Origin: Siccirubricoccus phaeus
Lineage (GTDB): Bacteria > Pseudomonadota > Alphaproteobacteria > Acetobacterales > Acetobacteraceae
Direction: 5' to 3'
Length of the DNA: 64,000 bases
Assembly (NCBI RefSeq): GCF_008360935.1
Contig: NZ_SRXO01000006.1
Coordinates: 62,001-126,000 of the forward strand
Each line of letters begins with the position of its first letter. Position 1 is the first letter of the stretch. This document shows positions 17,310 through 25,964 of the stretch, one piece after another. The notes beneath the pieces were generated by a model. It was not told the origin of the DNA. It did no database searches and saw only the letters and a program-made list of their open reading frames with translations. A program made the translations under genes and the position numbers.

Positions 17310-18098
17310 CTATTCCTCGAAGATCGCCACCGCCCGGGTCCAGCCGGCCGAGCCGCGATGCACCTTCACCGGGAAGCAGGCCACCATGAAGCCGTCCGGC
17401 GGCAGCGCCTCCAGGTTGTGCAGCTTCTCGATGTGGCAGTAGCCGATCTCCCGCCCGGCGCGGTGGCCTTCCCAGATGATCCCGGGGTCGGCGCCCTCCG
17501 CCAGGCGCTGCTTGGTGACGCTGAAGGGCACGTCCCAGGACCAGGCATCGGTGCCGGCCACCCGCACCCCCTGTTCCAGCAGGAACAGCGTTGCCGCCTT
17601 GCCCATGCCGCAGCCGACATCGACATAGTCGTCCTCGCCGTACCGGCTGCCGGCGCGGGTGTTCACCAGCACGATCTCCAGCGGCTGCAGGGTGTGGCCG
17701 ATCCGCGCCAGCTCCTTCTGCACATCCTCGGGCTGCACCGTGTAGCCATCCGGCAACTCCCGGAAATCCAGCTTCACCCCGGGCTGGAAGCACCAGTCGA
17801 GCGGCACCTCGTCGATCCGGAGCGAGGGGCGGCCGCCCGGCACCGTCCGCTCATCCTGGCGGGGGAAGAAATGGTAGGGCGCGTCGAGATGCGTCCCGGC
17901 ATGGGTGGAGATCTGCACCTGCTCCCGCGCCGCGTAATTCCCCTCCGGCAACTGGTCCAGGGCGATGCCGAAATACTCGGCGATGGGCGGGGCCGTCATC
18001 TTGTGGTCATGGTAGTCGATCTTCGGCAGGGCCCAGGGCGGGTCGGATTTGATGCCGGCCTTCAGCGGCACGGAGATGTCGATGATGCGGCGCGGCAT
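17310..18098 (-). CDS. Cyclase family protein (kynurenine formamidase-like)
   Basis: A 262-aa metal-dependent hydrolase of the cyclase family (COG1878). The metal motif STHAGTHLDAPYHF (about residues 82-95) matches the HxGTHxDxPxH signature of kynurenine formamidase and related amidases. The start MPRRIIDISVPLKAG is preferred over an upstream ATG because family members begin with this first strand. It is monocistronic and divergent from the aldehyde dehydrogenase. The substrate is not evident; no kynurenine pathway genes are nearby. Confidence 0.85.
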   Translation of the reverse strand: MPRRIIDISVPLKAGIKSDPPWALPKIDYHDHKMTAPPIAEYFGIALDQLPEGNYAAREQVQISTHAGTHLDAPYHFFPRQDERTVPGGRPSLRIDEVPLDWCFQPGVKLDFRELPDGYTVQPEDVQKELARIGHTLQPLEIVLVNTRAGSRYGEDDYVDVGCGMGKAATLFLLEQGVRVAGTDAWSWDVPFSVTKQRLAEGADPGIIWEGHRAGREIGYCHIEKLHNLEALPPDGFMVACFPVKVHRGSAGWTRAVAIFEE

Positions 18099-18268
18099 GG
18101 TGCGGCCCTCCCCTGGCGGCGATGGCGCATCAGGACATGGGGCGGGCCGGGTTGGCAAATGCCGCCGGGTTGCGCACCTCCTCCCGGATCGGGGCGGCGA
18201 AGGGCGGGCGCGGCTGACAAAACCCCGGCCCCTGCCTATGTTTCGGCATCTCGGGAAGGAGACACGCC

Positions 18269-19747
18269 ATGCTCGACGCCGTTGCCCGCCTGCCGCTGAA
18301 GGACCCGGACCTGTTCCGCCAGGCGAATTGCATCAATGGCGAATGGGTGCAGGCCGATAGCGGCAAGACGCTGGAGGTCCGCAACCCCTCGACCGGGGAG
18401 GTGGTGGGCCGCGTCCCGGCCATGAGCGCCGCCGAGACCCGCCGGGCCATCGAGGCCGCGCACAAGGCGCAGGGCCCCTGGCGCGCCATGCTGGCGAAGG
18501 ACCGCGCCGCCATCCTGCGCAAGCTGTTCGACCTGATGCTGGCGAACACCGACGACCTGGCCGCGATCATGACCGCGGAGCAGGGCAAGCCGCTCGCCGA
18601 GAGCAAGGGCGAGATCGCCTATGCCGCGAGCTTCATCGAGTGGTTCGCCGAGGAAGCCAAGCGCGTCTATGGCGACACCATCCCGCAGAACGCCAAGGGC
18701 CGCCGCATCATCGTGACGAAGGAGCCGATCGGCGTCTTCGCCGCCATCACGCCCTGGAACTTTCCCGCCGCGATGATCACCCGGAAGACCGGGCCGGGCT
18801 GGGCGGCGGGCTGCACCGGCGTCATCCGCCCGGCCTCGCAGACGCCGTTCAGCGCGCTGGCGATCGCCGTGCTGGCGGAGCGTGCGGGCATGCCGCCGGG
18901 GGTCTGCAACGTCATCACCGGCCCCTCCGGCGAGACGGGCAAGGAGCTGACCTCCAACCCGCTGGTGCGCAAGCTGACCTTCACCGGCTCCACCGAGGTC
19001 GGCCGCGTGCTGCTGCAGCAATGCGCCGGCACCATCAAGAAGACCTCGATGGAGCTCGGCGGCAACGCGCCCTTCATCGTCTTCGACGATGCCGATCTGG
19101 ACGCCGCGGTGCAGGGCGCCATGGCCAGCAAGTACCGCAACACCGGCCAGACCTGCGTCTGCGCCAACCGCATCCTGGTGCAGGACGGCGTCTACGACGC
19201 CTTTGCCGCCAAGCTGAAGGCGGCGGTGGAGGCGCTGAAGGTGGGCGACGGCTTCGAGTCCGGCGTCACCCAGGGGCCGCTCATCAACGCCGATGCGGTG
19301 GCGAAGGTGGAGGAGCATGTCGCCGACGCGCTGCAGCATGGCGCGAGCGTCGTCACCGGCGGCAAGCGCCACAGCCGCGGCGGCAATTTCTACGAGCCGA
19401 CCATCCTGGCGAATGTCCCGCATGACGCGCTGATGTTCCGCGAGGAGACCTTCGGCCCCGTTGCGCCGCTCTTCCGCTTCAAGACGGAGGAGGAGGCGAT
19501 CGCGCTGGCGAATGACACGCCCTTCGGCTTGGCTGCCTATTTCTACGCCCGCGATGTCGGCCGCATCTTCCGTGTGGCGGAGGCGCTGGAGACCGGCATG
19601 ATCGGCATCAATGAGGGGCTGATCAGCACGGAGGTCGCGCCCTTCGGCGGCGTGAAGGAAAGCGGCCTGGGTCGCGAGGGCAGCCATTACGGCATCGAGG
19701 AATATCTGGAGGTGAAGTACCTCGCCCTCGGCGGCATCGGGACGTGA
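18269..19747 (+). CDS. gabD: NAD(P)-dependent succinate-semialdehyde dehydrogenase
   Basis: A 492-aa aldehyde dehydrogenase close to GabD, which oxidises succinate semialdehyde to succinate. Landmarks are TPWNFPAAMITRKTGP (161-176), FTGSTEVGR (238-246), catalytic Glu262 in MELGGNAPF, catalytic Cys296 in NTGQTCVCANR, and the ETFGP and KESGLGREG motifs near the end. A good GGAAGGAG ribosome site precedes the ATG. One oddity is that residues 176-190 read PGWAAGCTGVIRPAS where the family normally has a Lys-Pro pair binding the cofactor; here it is Arg187-Pro. The stop overlaps the following MaoC frame. Confidence 0.9.
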   Translation: MLDAVARLPLKDPDLFRQANCINGEWVQADSGKTLEVRNPSTGEVVGRVPAMSAAETRRAIEAAHKAQGPWRAMLAKDRAAILRKLFDLMLANTDDLAAIMTAEQGKPLAESKGEIAYAASFIEWFAEEAKRVYGDTIPQNAKGRRIIVTKEPIGVFAAITPWNFPAAMITRKTGPGWAAGCTGVIRPASQTPFSALAIAVLAERAGMPPGVCNVITGPSGETGKELTSNPLVRKLTFTGSTEVGRVLLQQCAGTIKKTSMELGGNAPFIVFDDADLDAAVQGAMASKYRNTGQTCVCANRILVQDGVYDAFAAKLKAAVEALKVGDGFESGVTQGPLINADAVAKVEEHVADALQHGASVVTGGKRHSRGGNFYEPTILANVPHDALMFREETFGPVAPLFRFKTEEEAIALANDTPFGLAAYFYARDVGRIFRVAEALETGMIGINEGLISTEVAPFGGVKESGLGREGSHYGIEEYLEVKYLALGGIGT

Positions 19748-20304
19748 CAGCGCCCGATCGTCCGAGCGCAAGTGAGGACGTGAATCGGCCGCCCCAAGGG
19801 GCGTCCGACCGTCCGAGCGTCAGCGAGGGCGTGAATCGGCCGCCTCAGGGGCCCAAGATCTACCTCGAGGACCTGACCCCGGGCCGGCTCTTCACCGCCG
19901 GCCCGGTGACGGTCACCGAGGCGGAGATCATCGACTTCGCCCGCCGCTACGACCCGCAGCCCTTCCACACCGACCCCGAAGCGGCGAAGGCCAGCTTCTT
20001 CGGCGGGCTGGCGGCCAGCGGCTGGCACACTGCGGCCATCACCATGGCCATGGTGGTGCAGGCGGCGGGGAACCTCGCCGGCGGCATCATCGGCGGCGGC
20101 GGGGAGCTGCAATGGACGAAGCCGGTGCGGCCGGGCGACCAGTTGCGGCTGGAGATCGAGGTGCTGGAGGTCTCGCCCAGCCGGTCCCGCCCCGATCGCG
20201 GCGCCGCCCTGATGCGCAACCGCACCCTGAACCAGGCGGGGGAGGAGGTGCAGGTCTTCACCGTGCGGCTGATTGTGCCGAAGCGGCCGCGCCAGCATGG
20301 CTGA
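19744..20304 (+). CDS. MaoC-family dehydratase
   Basis: A 186-aa hotdog-fold protein. IYLEDLTPGRLFTAGPVTVT, then DFARRYDPQPFHTDPEAA and FGGLAASGWHTAAITM are the R-hydratase/MaoC motifs, with Asp and His of YDPQPFHTD as the catalytic pair. The family hydrates enoyl-CoA or related acyl-thioesters. The first 38 residues are encoded by a 51-bp tandem repeat and do not look like part of the fold; the true start may lie downstream of it. It overlaps gabD by four bases and the next gene by eight, so the three are probably one operon. Confidence 0.85.
   Translation: MTAPDRPSASEDVNRPPQGASDRPSVSEGVNRPPQGPKIYLEDLTPGRLFTAGPVTVTEAEIIDFARRYDPQPFHTDPEAAKASFFGGLAASGWHTAAITMAMVVQAAGNLAGGIIGGGGELQWTKPVRPGDQLRLEIEVLEVSPSRSRPDRGAALMRNRTLNQAGEEVQVFTVRLIVPKRPRQHG
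19754..19855 (+). repeat. 51-bp tandem repeat, two units
   Basis: Units 19754-19804 and 19805-19855 are the same but for a few substitutions. Each carries CGTCCGAGCG, then GTGAATCGGCCGCC and a C/G run. At 17 codons the unit keeps frame, adding two copies of an SEDVNRPPQG-like peptide to the MaoC N-terminus. Confidence 0.85.
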
Positions 20305-20755
20305 GCCCCGATCCATAGCCTTCGACGAGGCAGAGACGACCGAACGCGTGAGGGCATGGCTGCTCCGGGAGGGCTTCCAGGCGGACGAAATCCGGGCCTT
20401 GAAGCCGACGGGACGCGGGGTCGACCTGGTCGCCAATGGGCCGGCGGGGCGCTGGCATATCGAGGTGAAGGGCGGCACGAGTTCCCGGCGGGGATCGATC
20501 AGGGATGGAAAAGGCTTCACCTCGAACCAAATCATTGATCGGGTGATGAAGGGCTTCTTCACAGCCGCAGCGATGGCCGAGGCAGAGGGGCGGGGCGCTG
20601 CCAGGGTCGGGCTGGCCATCCCTCGGTCCGCCTTGGCAGAATTCTACGTGGGCAAGGTCAGGTCCGCCATGGCGGCTCTCGGGATCGCCATGCTCTGGGT
20701 CGAGGAAGACGGCTCGGTGGTCGTCGCGAATGATTCGCAAGGGCGGAACAGATGA
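20297..20755 (+). CDS. Possible PD-(D/E)XK nuclease-fold protein
   Basis: A 152-aa protein starting MAEPRSIAFDEAETTERVRA. Residues about 40-62 read PTGRGVDLVANGPAGRWHIEVKGG, which has the D-x(n)-ExK arrangement of the restriction-endonuclease-like core (Asp, then Glu-Val-Lys). Similar small proteins are annotated as restriction-like or hypothetical. It overlaps the MaoC stop (ATGGCTGA) and the glutathione reductase start (ATGA), so it is transcribed with metabolic genes. No partner methylase is visible. Nuclease activity is an inference from one motif. Confidence 0.6.
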   Translation: MAEPRSIAFDEAETTERVRAWLLREGFQADEIRALKPTGRGVDLVANGPAGRWHIEVKGGTSSRRGSIRDGKGFTSNQIIDRVMKGFFTAAAMAEAEGRGAARVGLAIPRSALAEFYVGKVRSAMAALGIAMLWVEEDGSVVVANDSQGRNR

Positions 20756-22131
20756 GTTATGATTTCGACCTCTTCGTCATCGGCGGCGGCTCCGCCGGCG
20801 TGCGCTGCGCCCGCATCGCCGCCGGCCATGGCGCCAAGGTCGGCGTGGCGGAGGAGCGCTTCTGGGGCGGCACCTGCGTCAATGTCGGCTGCGTCCCGAA
20901 GAAGCTGATGGTCAACGCCGCCGAATATGGCGGCTGGGCCGCCGAGGCCGCCGGCTTCGGCTGGGAGATGGAGGTGAAGGGCTTCTCCCTGGCGAAGCTC
21001 GCCGCGGCGCGGGATGCCGAGGTGCAGCGCCTCTCCGGCATCTATGGCCGGCTGCTGGGCAATGCCGGCGTCACCAGCTTCGATGCCCGCGCCACCTTCC
21101 TCGATGCCCATACGCTGGATGTCGGCGGCAAGCGCGTCACGGCGGAGAAGATCGTCATCGCCGTCGGCGGCCGCGCCGTGCGGCCGGAGATCCCGGGTGC
21201 CGAACTCGGCATGCTGTCCGATGACGTCTTCACCTTGCAGGAGGTGCCGAAGCGGCTGATCGTCGTCGGCGCCGGCTATATCGCGCTGGAATTCGCCTGC
21301 GTCTTCCGCGCCCTCGGCGCCGAGGTGGATGTGGTGTACCGCGCCGACCTGCCGCTGCGCGGCTTCGACCAGGACATCCGCACGGCGCTGGTCGAGGCGC
21401 TGGAGGCGCAGGGCATCCGGCTGCATGCCGGCCAGGTCTCGGCGCGGCTGGACCGGCAGGCGGGGCATCTCCGGCTCAGCCTGCTGGGCGGCGGGGTGCT
21501 GGAGGGCGATGCGGTGCTCTTCGCCACGGGGCGGGAGCCGAACACGGCAGGGCTGAACCTGGCCGCCGCGAAGGTGGACTGCACCGCGAAGGGCGCCATC
21601 GAGGTGGATGCGGAGCATCGCACCACGGCGCCGCATATCTACGCCATCGGCGATGTGACGGACCGGCTGAACCTGACGCCCATGGCGACGGCGGTGGGGC
21701 ATGCGCTGGCCGATACGCTCTTCGGCAGCAACCCGCGCCGGGCGAGCTATGAGAATGTCCCCACCGCCGTCTTCACCTCGCCCCCCATCGGCACGGTGGG
21801 GCTGACGGAGGCGGATGCGGCGGCGCGCGGGCCGGTGGATATCTTCGTCACCCGCTTCACCCCGATGCGGCACACGCTGAGCAAGCGGGAAGGGCGGAAG
21901 ACGCTGATGAAGCTGGTGGTCTGCCAGCGGACGCGGAAGGTGCTGGGCGCCCATATGCTGGGCGAGGATGCCGGCGAGATCATGCAGGGCATCGGCATCG
22001 CCGTGGCGGCGGGGCTGACCAAGGAGGATTTCGACCGGACCATCGGCATTCATCCGACGGCGGCGGAGGAATTCGTCACGCTGCGGACGCGGACGCGGGT
22101 GGCGGGGGTGGAGGCCAGGGCGGCGGAGTAG
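20752..22131 (+). CDS. gor: Glutathione-disulfide reductase
   Basis: A 459-aa FAD/NAD(P) disulfide reductase. The FAD motif VIGGGSAGVRCARIAAG is near residues 8-24. The redox-active disulfide is in GGTCVNVGCVPKK (about 39-51), a second nucleotide motif VVGAGYIALEF lies in the middle, and TIGIHPTAAEEFVTLRTRTR near the end supplies the His-Glu pair and is typical of GorA. It keeps glutathione reduced with NADPH in the cytoplasm. The start overlaps the previous stop (ATGA). Trypanothione or mycothione reductase is less likely given the C-terminus. Confidence 0.9.
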   Translation: MSYDFDLFVIGGGSAGVRCARIAAGHGAKVGVAEERFWGGTCVNVGCVPKKLMVNAAEYGGWAAEAAGFGWEMEVKGFSLAKLAAARDAEVQRLSGIYGRLLGNAGVTSFDARATFLDAHTLDVGGKRVTAEKIVIAVGGRAVRPEIPGAELGMLSDDVFTLQEVPKRLIVVGAGYIALEFACVFRALGAEVDVVYRADLPLRGFDQDIRTALVEALEAQGIRLHAGQVSARLDRQAGHLRLSLLGGGVLEGDAVLFATGREPNTAGLNLAAAKVDCTAKGAIEVDAEHRTTAPHIYAIGDVTDRLNLTPMATAVGHALADTLFGSNPRRASYENVPTAVFTSPPIGTVGLTEADAAARGPVDIFVTRFTPMRHTLSKREGRKTLMKLVVCQRTRKVLGAHMLGEDAGEIMQGIGIAVAAGLTKEDFDRTIGIHPTAAEEFVTLRTRTRVAGVEARAAE

Positions 22132-22133
22132 GT

Positions 22134-22345
22134 GTTCGAGAGGGCGTCGCGCCGTAGGCGCGCCTCGAGGGGCGTCGCGCCGTAGGCGCGCCTCGCGGCG
22201 CGACCCCTCTCTCACATCGGACGCAGTGCGTCCGATCCCGCCAAAGGCCGAAAGGCCTTTGGAAACCTTGAATTTAAGCCCGGCGGGTCGAACCTGCCGA
22301 CTCAGGGTTCCGACGGCCTTTCGGCCCTTGGCGGGTGGGGTTTGG
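22134..22345. repeat. Intergenic palindromic repeats, copy a
   Basis: The 321-base gap holds only repeats. Two direct copies of GGCGTCGCGCCGTAGGCGCG (about 22141-22196) come first. A perfect hairpin ATCGGACGCA-G-TGCGTCCGAT (22216-22236) follows, then the core CCAAAGGCC-GAAA-GGCCTTTGG (22241-22262) with AAACCTTGA after it. An inverted, degenerate copy of the core lies at about 22312-22333. The same order recurs at four other places in the window. Confidence 0.85.
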
Positions 22346-22452
22346 GGGGTGCGGCACTGCCGCAACCAGAGCCCTTCCCCAACGCCGGCAGTAGGGTTCC
22401 ACCCTCCCTCTCCCTCCGCTATCATCCCCAATTCTTAGGGAGATAAACGACT

Positions 22453-23826
22453 ATGGTTGCGCGCGCCTGGCACCCGGGAAGCTGGCGGGGCCTGCCCATC
22501 AGGCAGGTGCCCGAATACCCGGATGCCGCCAAACTCGCCGAGGTGGAGGCCCGTCTGGCGAAATGGCCGCCCCTCGTCTTCGCCGGCGAGGCACGGCGGC
22601 TGCAGGCGGCGCTGGCCAGGGCCGGCGCCGGCCAGGGCTTCGTCCTCCAGGGCGGCGATTGCGCCGAGAGTTTTTCCGAGTTCACCGCCAACGTGATCCG
22701 CGACACTTTCCGGGTCCTGTTGCAGATGGCTGTCGTCCTGACCTATGGCGGCGGCATTCCGGTGGTGAAGCTCGGCCGCATGGCGGGGCAATTCGCCAAG
22801 CCGCGCAGCAGCGAGACCGAGACCAAGGACGGTGTCACGCTCCCCTCCTACCGGGGCGACATCATCAACGGTCCGGAATTCACGCCGGAGGCCCGCATCC
22901 CGGACCCGGCGCGGATGGAATTCGCCTATATGCAGTCGGCCGGCACGCTGAACCTGCTGCGCGCCTTCGCCACCGGCGGCTATGCCGACCTGCACCAGGT
23001 GCATCGCTGGAATCTCGGCTTCGTCGAGCGCAGCCCGCTCGGCGACCGCTACCAGGATCTGGCGCACCGGATCGACGAGACCCTGACCTTCATGCAGGCC
23101 TGTGGCATGTCCGACCTGCCGCAGGTGCAGGAGACGGAATTCTACACCTCCCATGAAAGCCTGCTGCTGCCCTATGAGCAGGCGCTGACCCGCGTGGATT
23201 CCACCACCGGCGACCATTATGCCTGCTCCTCCCACTTCCTCTGGATCGGCGACCGCACGCGCCAGCCGGATGGAGCGCATGTGGAATTCCTGCGCGGGGT
23301 GAAGAACCCGATCGGCATGAAGGTCGGGCCGAGCATGGACCCGGAGGAGCTGGTCCGCCTGACCGAGATCCTGAACCCGGCCAACACCATGGGCCGCCTC
23401 ACGCTCATCACCCGCATGGGCGCCGACAAGCTGGAGGCGAAGCTGCCGCCGCTGCTGCGCGCGGTGCAGCGGGCCGGGCGCAACGTCGTCTGGATCAGCG
23501 ACCCGATGCACGGCAACACCACCACCGTCGGCAGCTACAAGACGCGGCCCTTCGACGCGGTGCTGACCGAGGTCCGGCGCTTCTTCGACTGCCATGCGGC
23601 GGAAGGCACCTGGCCGGGCGGGGTGCATGTGGAGATGACCGGGCAGGAGGTGACGGAATGCCTCGGCGGCGCGCATCGCCTGACCGAGGCCGATCTCTCC
23701 CTGCGCTACCAGACCTTCTGCGACCCGCGTCTCAACGCCGAGCAGTCGCTGGAACTCGCCTTCCTGATCGCGGCCGAGCTGAAGGCGCGGCGTTCGCCGC
23801 TGCAGCCGGCCCAGGCAGCCCAATAA
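22453..23826 (+). CDS. aroG: Class II 3-deoxy-7-phosphoheptulonate synthase
   Basis: A 457-aa plant-type (class II) DAHP synthase, the first step of the shikimate pathway, joining phosphoenolpyruvate and erythrose 4-phosphate. Diagnostic segments are [14 protein letters not shown] near the start, QGGDCAESF (about 62-70), KPRSS and [30 protein letters not shown], and [19 protein letters not shown]. Length fits the class. The start ATG follows TTAGGGAGATAAACGACT. The stop overlaps the next ATG (TAATG), coupling it to nicotinate phosphoribosyltransferase. Confidence 0.95.
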   Translation: MVARAWHPGSWRGLPIRQVPEYPDAAKLAEVEARLAKWPPLVFAGEARRLQAALARAGAGQGFVLQGGDCAESFSEFTANVIRDTFRVLLQMAVVLTYGGGIPVVKLGRMAGQFAKPRSSETETKDGVTLPSYRGDIINGPEFTPEARIPDPARMEFAYMQSAGTLNLLRAFATGGYADLHQVHRWNLGFVERSPLGDRYQDLAHRIDETLTFMQACGMSDLPQVQETEFYTSHESLLLPYEQALTRVDSTTGDHYACSSHFLWIGDRTRQPDGAHVEFLRGVKNPIGMKVGPSMDPEELVRLTEILNPANTMGRLTLITRMGADKLEAKLPPLLRAVQRAGRNVVWISDPMHGNTTTVGSYKTRPFDAVLTEVRRFFDCHAAEGTWPGGVHVEMTGQEVTECLGGAHRLTEADLSLRYQTFCDPRLNAEQSLELAFLIAAELKARRSPLQPAQAAQ

Positions 23827-24995
23827 TGCCCGGGCGGCCGGGGGCGGAGGCCAGCAACGCGATCATCACGGCGCGGACGGACGCCTATTTCAACCGCACC
23901 CGCGCCATCGTGCAGCGCTTCGGCGATTGCCGCGTGACCTATGCGGTGTTCCTGCGCCGCCCGGTGGTCTGTGCGCCACGGCTGATGCTGGATTGGCTGA
24001 AGGGTGTCGCCGCCGCGCGCGGCACCGAATTCGAGATCGAGCTGATGCATGCGGAGGGGACCTGGGTCGGCGCCGGCGACCCGATCCTCTATCTCACCGG
24101 CTCCTTCGCGGAGCTCTCGGACCTCGAGACGCTATATCTGCAGAAGCTGGGGCCGCCCTGCGTCGCGGCGCACAACGCCTATCAGATGTGCCTGGAACTG
24201 CCGCAGGTGGGGTTCCTCGCCATGGATGCGCGGCACTGCGCCGGCTTCGAGATGCAGGAGATGATGGCCTATGCCGCCTCGGTCGGCGGGGAGGCAGCGA
24301 AGCGGGAAGGGGCCAAGGGCTTCGTCGGCAACGCCACGGATGCCACGGCACATTGGTTCGGCGCCACCCATGGCTACGGCACCATGCCGCACGCGCTGAT
24401 CGGCTATGCCGGCAGCACGCTGCGCGCCGCGGAGATGTTCCACGAGACCTATCCGAACGAGCCGCTGACCGTGCTGGTCGATTATTTCGGGCGGGAAGTC
24501 ACGGACGGCATCGCCGTCTGCCAGCGCTTCCCGGAGCTGGCGGCGGCGGGGAAGCTGGCCTTCCGGCTGGACACGCATGGCGGGCGCTTCCTGGAAGGGC
24601 TGGATCCGGCCGAGAGCTACGCGGTGCTGGAACGCCACGCGCCGGGCGCCATCCGCCGCTATCGCAGCGAGACGGAATTGCGCCATCTGGTTGGCACCGG
24701 CGTCTCCGCCGCCGCCATCTGGAAGATGCGGGACGAGCTGGATGCGGCCGGCTTCCCGAAGGTGCGCATCGTCGCCTCCTCCGGCTTCGGCGTCGGGAAA
24801 TGCCGGGTGATGGCGGAAGCGCGGGCGCCGATCGACGTGGTGGGGACCGGCAGCTTCATCCCGGACATCTGGTCCGAGACCTACGCCACCGCCGATATCG
24901 TCGCCTATGACGGGGTGCCGCGGGTGAAATTGGGCCGCGAATTCCTGCTGCGCAAGAATGGCGAGCGGAAGCGGAACGGAGGCCACCAGGGCTGA
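23826..24995 (+). CDS. pncB: Nicotinate phosphoribosyltransferase
   Basis: A 389-aa protein of the nicotinate phosphoribosyltransferase family, which makes NaMN from nicotinate and PRPP in NAD salvage. Seen are NAIITARTDAYFNRT at the start, KLGPPCVAAHNAY, DATAHWFGATHGYGTMPHAL, the phosphate-site region FRLDTHGGRFLEG and VASSGFGVGKC with DVVGTGSFIP near the end. The ATG at 23826 overlaps the DAHP synthase TAA; the frame is open further upstream, but that part lies inside the DAHP synthase gene. Specificity for nicotinate rather than nicotinamide is by family. Confidence 0.85.
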   Translation: MPGRPGAEASNAIITARTDAYFNRTRAIVQRFGDCRVTYAVFLRRPVVCAPRLMLDWLKGVAAARGTEFEIELMHAEGTWVGAGDPILYLTGSFAELSDLETLYLQKLGPPCVAAHNAYQMCLELPQVGFLAMDARHCAGFEMQEMMAYAASVGGEAAKREGAKGFVGNATDATAHWFGATHGYGTMPHALIGYAGSTLRAAEMFHETYPNEPLTVLVDYFGREVTDGIAVCQRFPELAAAGKLAFRLDTHGGRFLEGLDPAESYAVLERHAPGAIRRYRSETELRHLVGTGVSAAAIWKMRDELDAAGFPKVRIVASSGFGVGKCRVMAEARAPIDVVGTGSFIPDIWSETYATADIVAYDGVPRVKLGREFLLRKNGERKRNGGHQG

Positions 24996-25093
24996 CCGGC
25001 GGCGGGGTGTCGGTCCCCGGCCGGGAAGCAGAGCGCTCCGCCAGGCAGGGCGGCTGTGCGTGACGCCATCGCGCTTGCATGGGCGCGGCCCCG

Positions 25094-25789
25094 CTACACG
25101 GTCAGCAGCTTTCGCACCTCCTCATCGTCCAGGCTGTCCACCGGCCCGCCCAGCGCCACCTCGCCGCGCACCATCACCGCGATGCGGTCGGCCAGGTCGC
25201 GGGCGAATTCATAATACTGCTCCACCAGCACCACGGCGAAATTCTTCTCCCGCGCCAACAGCCGGATGACGCGCGCGATGTCCTTGATGACGTTGGGCTG
25301 GATGCCCTCGGTGGGTTCGTCGAGGATCAGCAGGCGGGGGCGGGCGGTAAGCGCCCGGGCGATGGCGAGCTGCTGCTGCTGCCCGCCGGAAAGGTCGCCG
25401 CCGCGGCGCCTGAGGAATTGCTTCAGGATGGGAAAGAGGGCGTAGATCTCCTCCTCCGGCACCTTGCTGCCGCGCGGCGCGGCGGCCAGGGCCGTCTCCA
25501 GGTTTTCCTGCACCGTCAGGAAGGGAAAGATCTCCCGCCCCTGCGGCACATAGCCGATGCCGGCCCGGGCGCGCTCCGCCGGCGCCATGCCGGCGACGTC
25601 GCGGCCTTCCCAGAGGATCTTCCCGCCCTGGATGCGTTCCAGCCCGACGATCGCCCGCATGAGCGAGGATTTGCCGACGCCGTTGCGGCCCAGCACGCAG
25701 GTGATCCGGCCCGGATCGGCTTCCAGCGAGACGCCCCGCAGGCAGCGGGAAGCGCCGTAGGACAGGTCGATGCTCTCCACCCTCAGCAT
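25094..25789 (-). CDS. urtE: Urea ABC transporter ATP-binding subunit UrtE
   Basis: A 231-aa ABC ATPase of the LivF class. Walker A is GRNGVGKS (about 34-41), the signature is LSGGQQQQLAIARAL, and Walker B is LLILDEPTEGIQP. The TEGIQPNVI and ILKQFLRRRGGDLSGGQQ stretches are the UrtE version rather than amino-acid LivF. It is the last gene of the urt operon but is separated from urtD by 172 bases filled with inverted repeats, which may lower its expression relative to urtD. Confidence 0.93.
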   Translation of the reverse strand: MLRVESIDLSYGASRCLRGVSLEADPGRITCVLGRNGVGKSSLMRAIVGLERIQGGKILWEGRDVAGMAPAERARAGIGYVPQGREIFPFLTVQENLETALAAAPRGSKVPEEEIYALFPILKQFLRRRGGDLSGGQQQQLAIARALTARPRLLILDEPTEGIQPNVIKDIARVIRLLAREKNFAVVLVEQYYEFARDLADRIAVMVRGEVALGGPVDSLDDEEVRKLLTV

Positions 25790-25807
25790 CGCAGGATCCT
25801 TCAGTTG

Positions 25808-25964
25808 AGCGGTACGATTCAGACCTCCGCGCCCTGCGGCGCTCCGGTCATCGTACCGCTAGAGCATGATCGGTTGAGGTCGAATCGACCGAAACCGTGA
25901 ATCACGCGACCGAACAATGAGCTGGAGCGGGGCGGGTGAGCGCAGCTCAACCGATCCCGCTCTA
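25808..25964. repeat. Two adjacent inverted-repeat elements inside urt operon
   Basis: Arms AGCGGTACGA (25808-25817) and TCGTACCGCT (25851-25860) enclose the first. The second has arms TAGAGCATGATCGGTTGAG (25860-25878) and CTCAACCGATCCCGCTCTA (25946-25964), matching except for two bases. The outer edge of the right arm is the urtD stop codon (TAG on the minus strand). The element is not coding and has no transposase. Confidence 0.85.
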
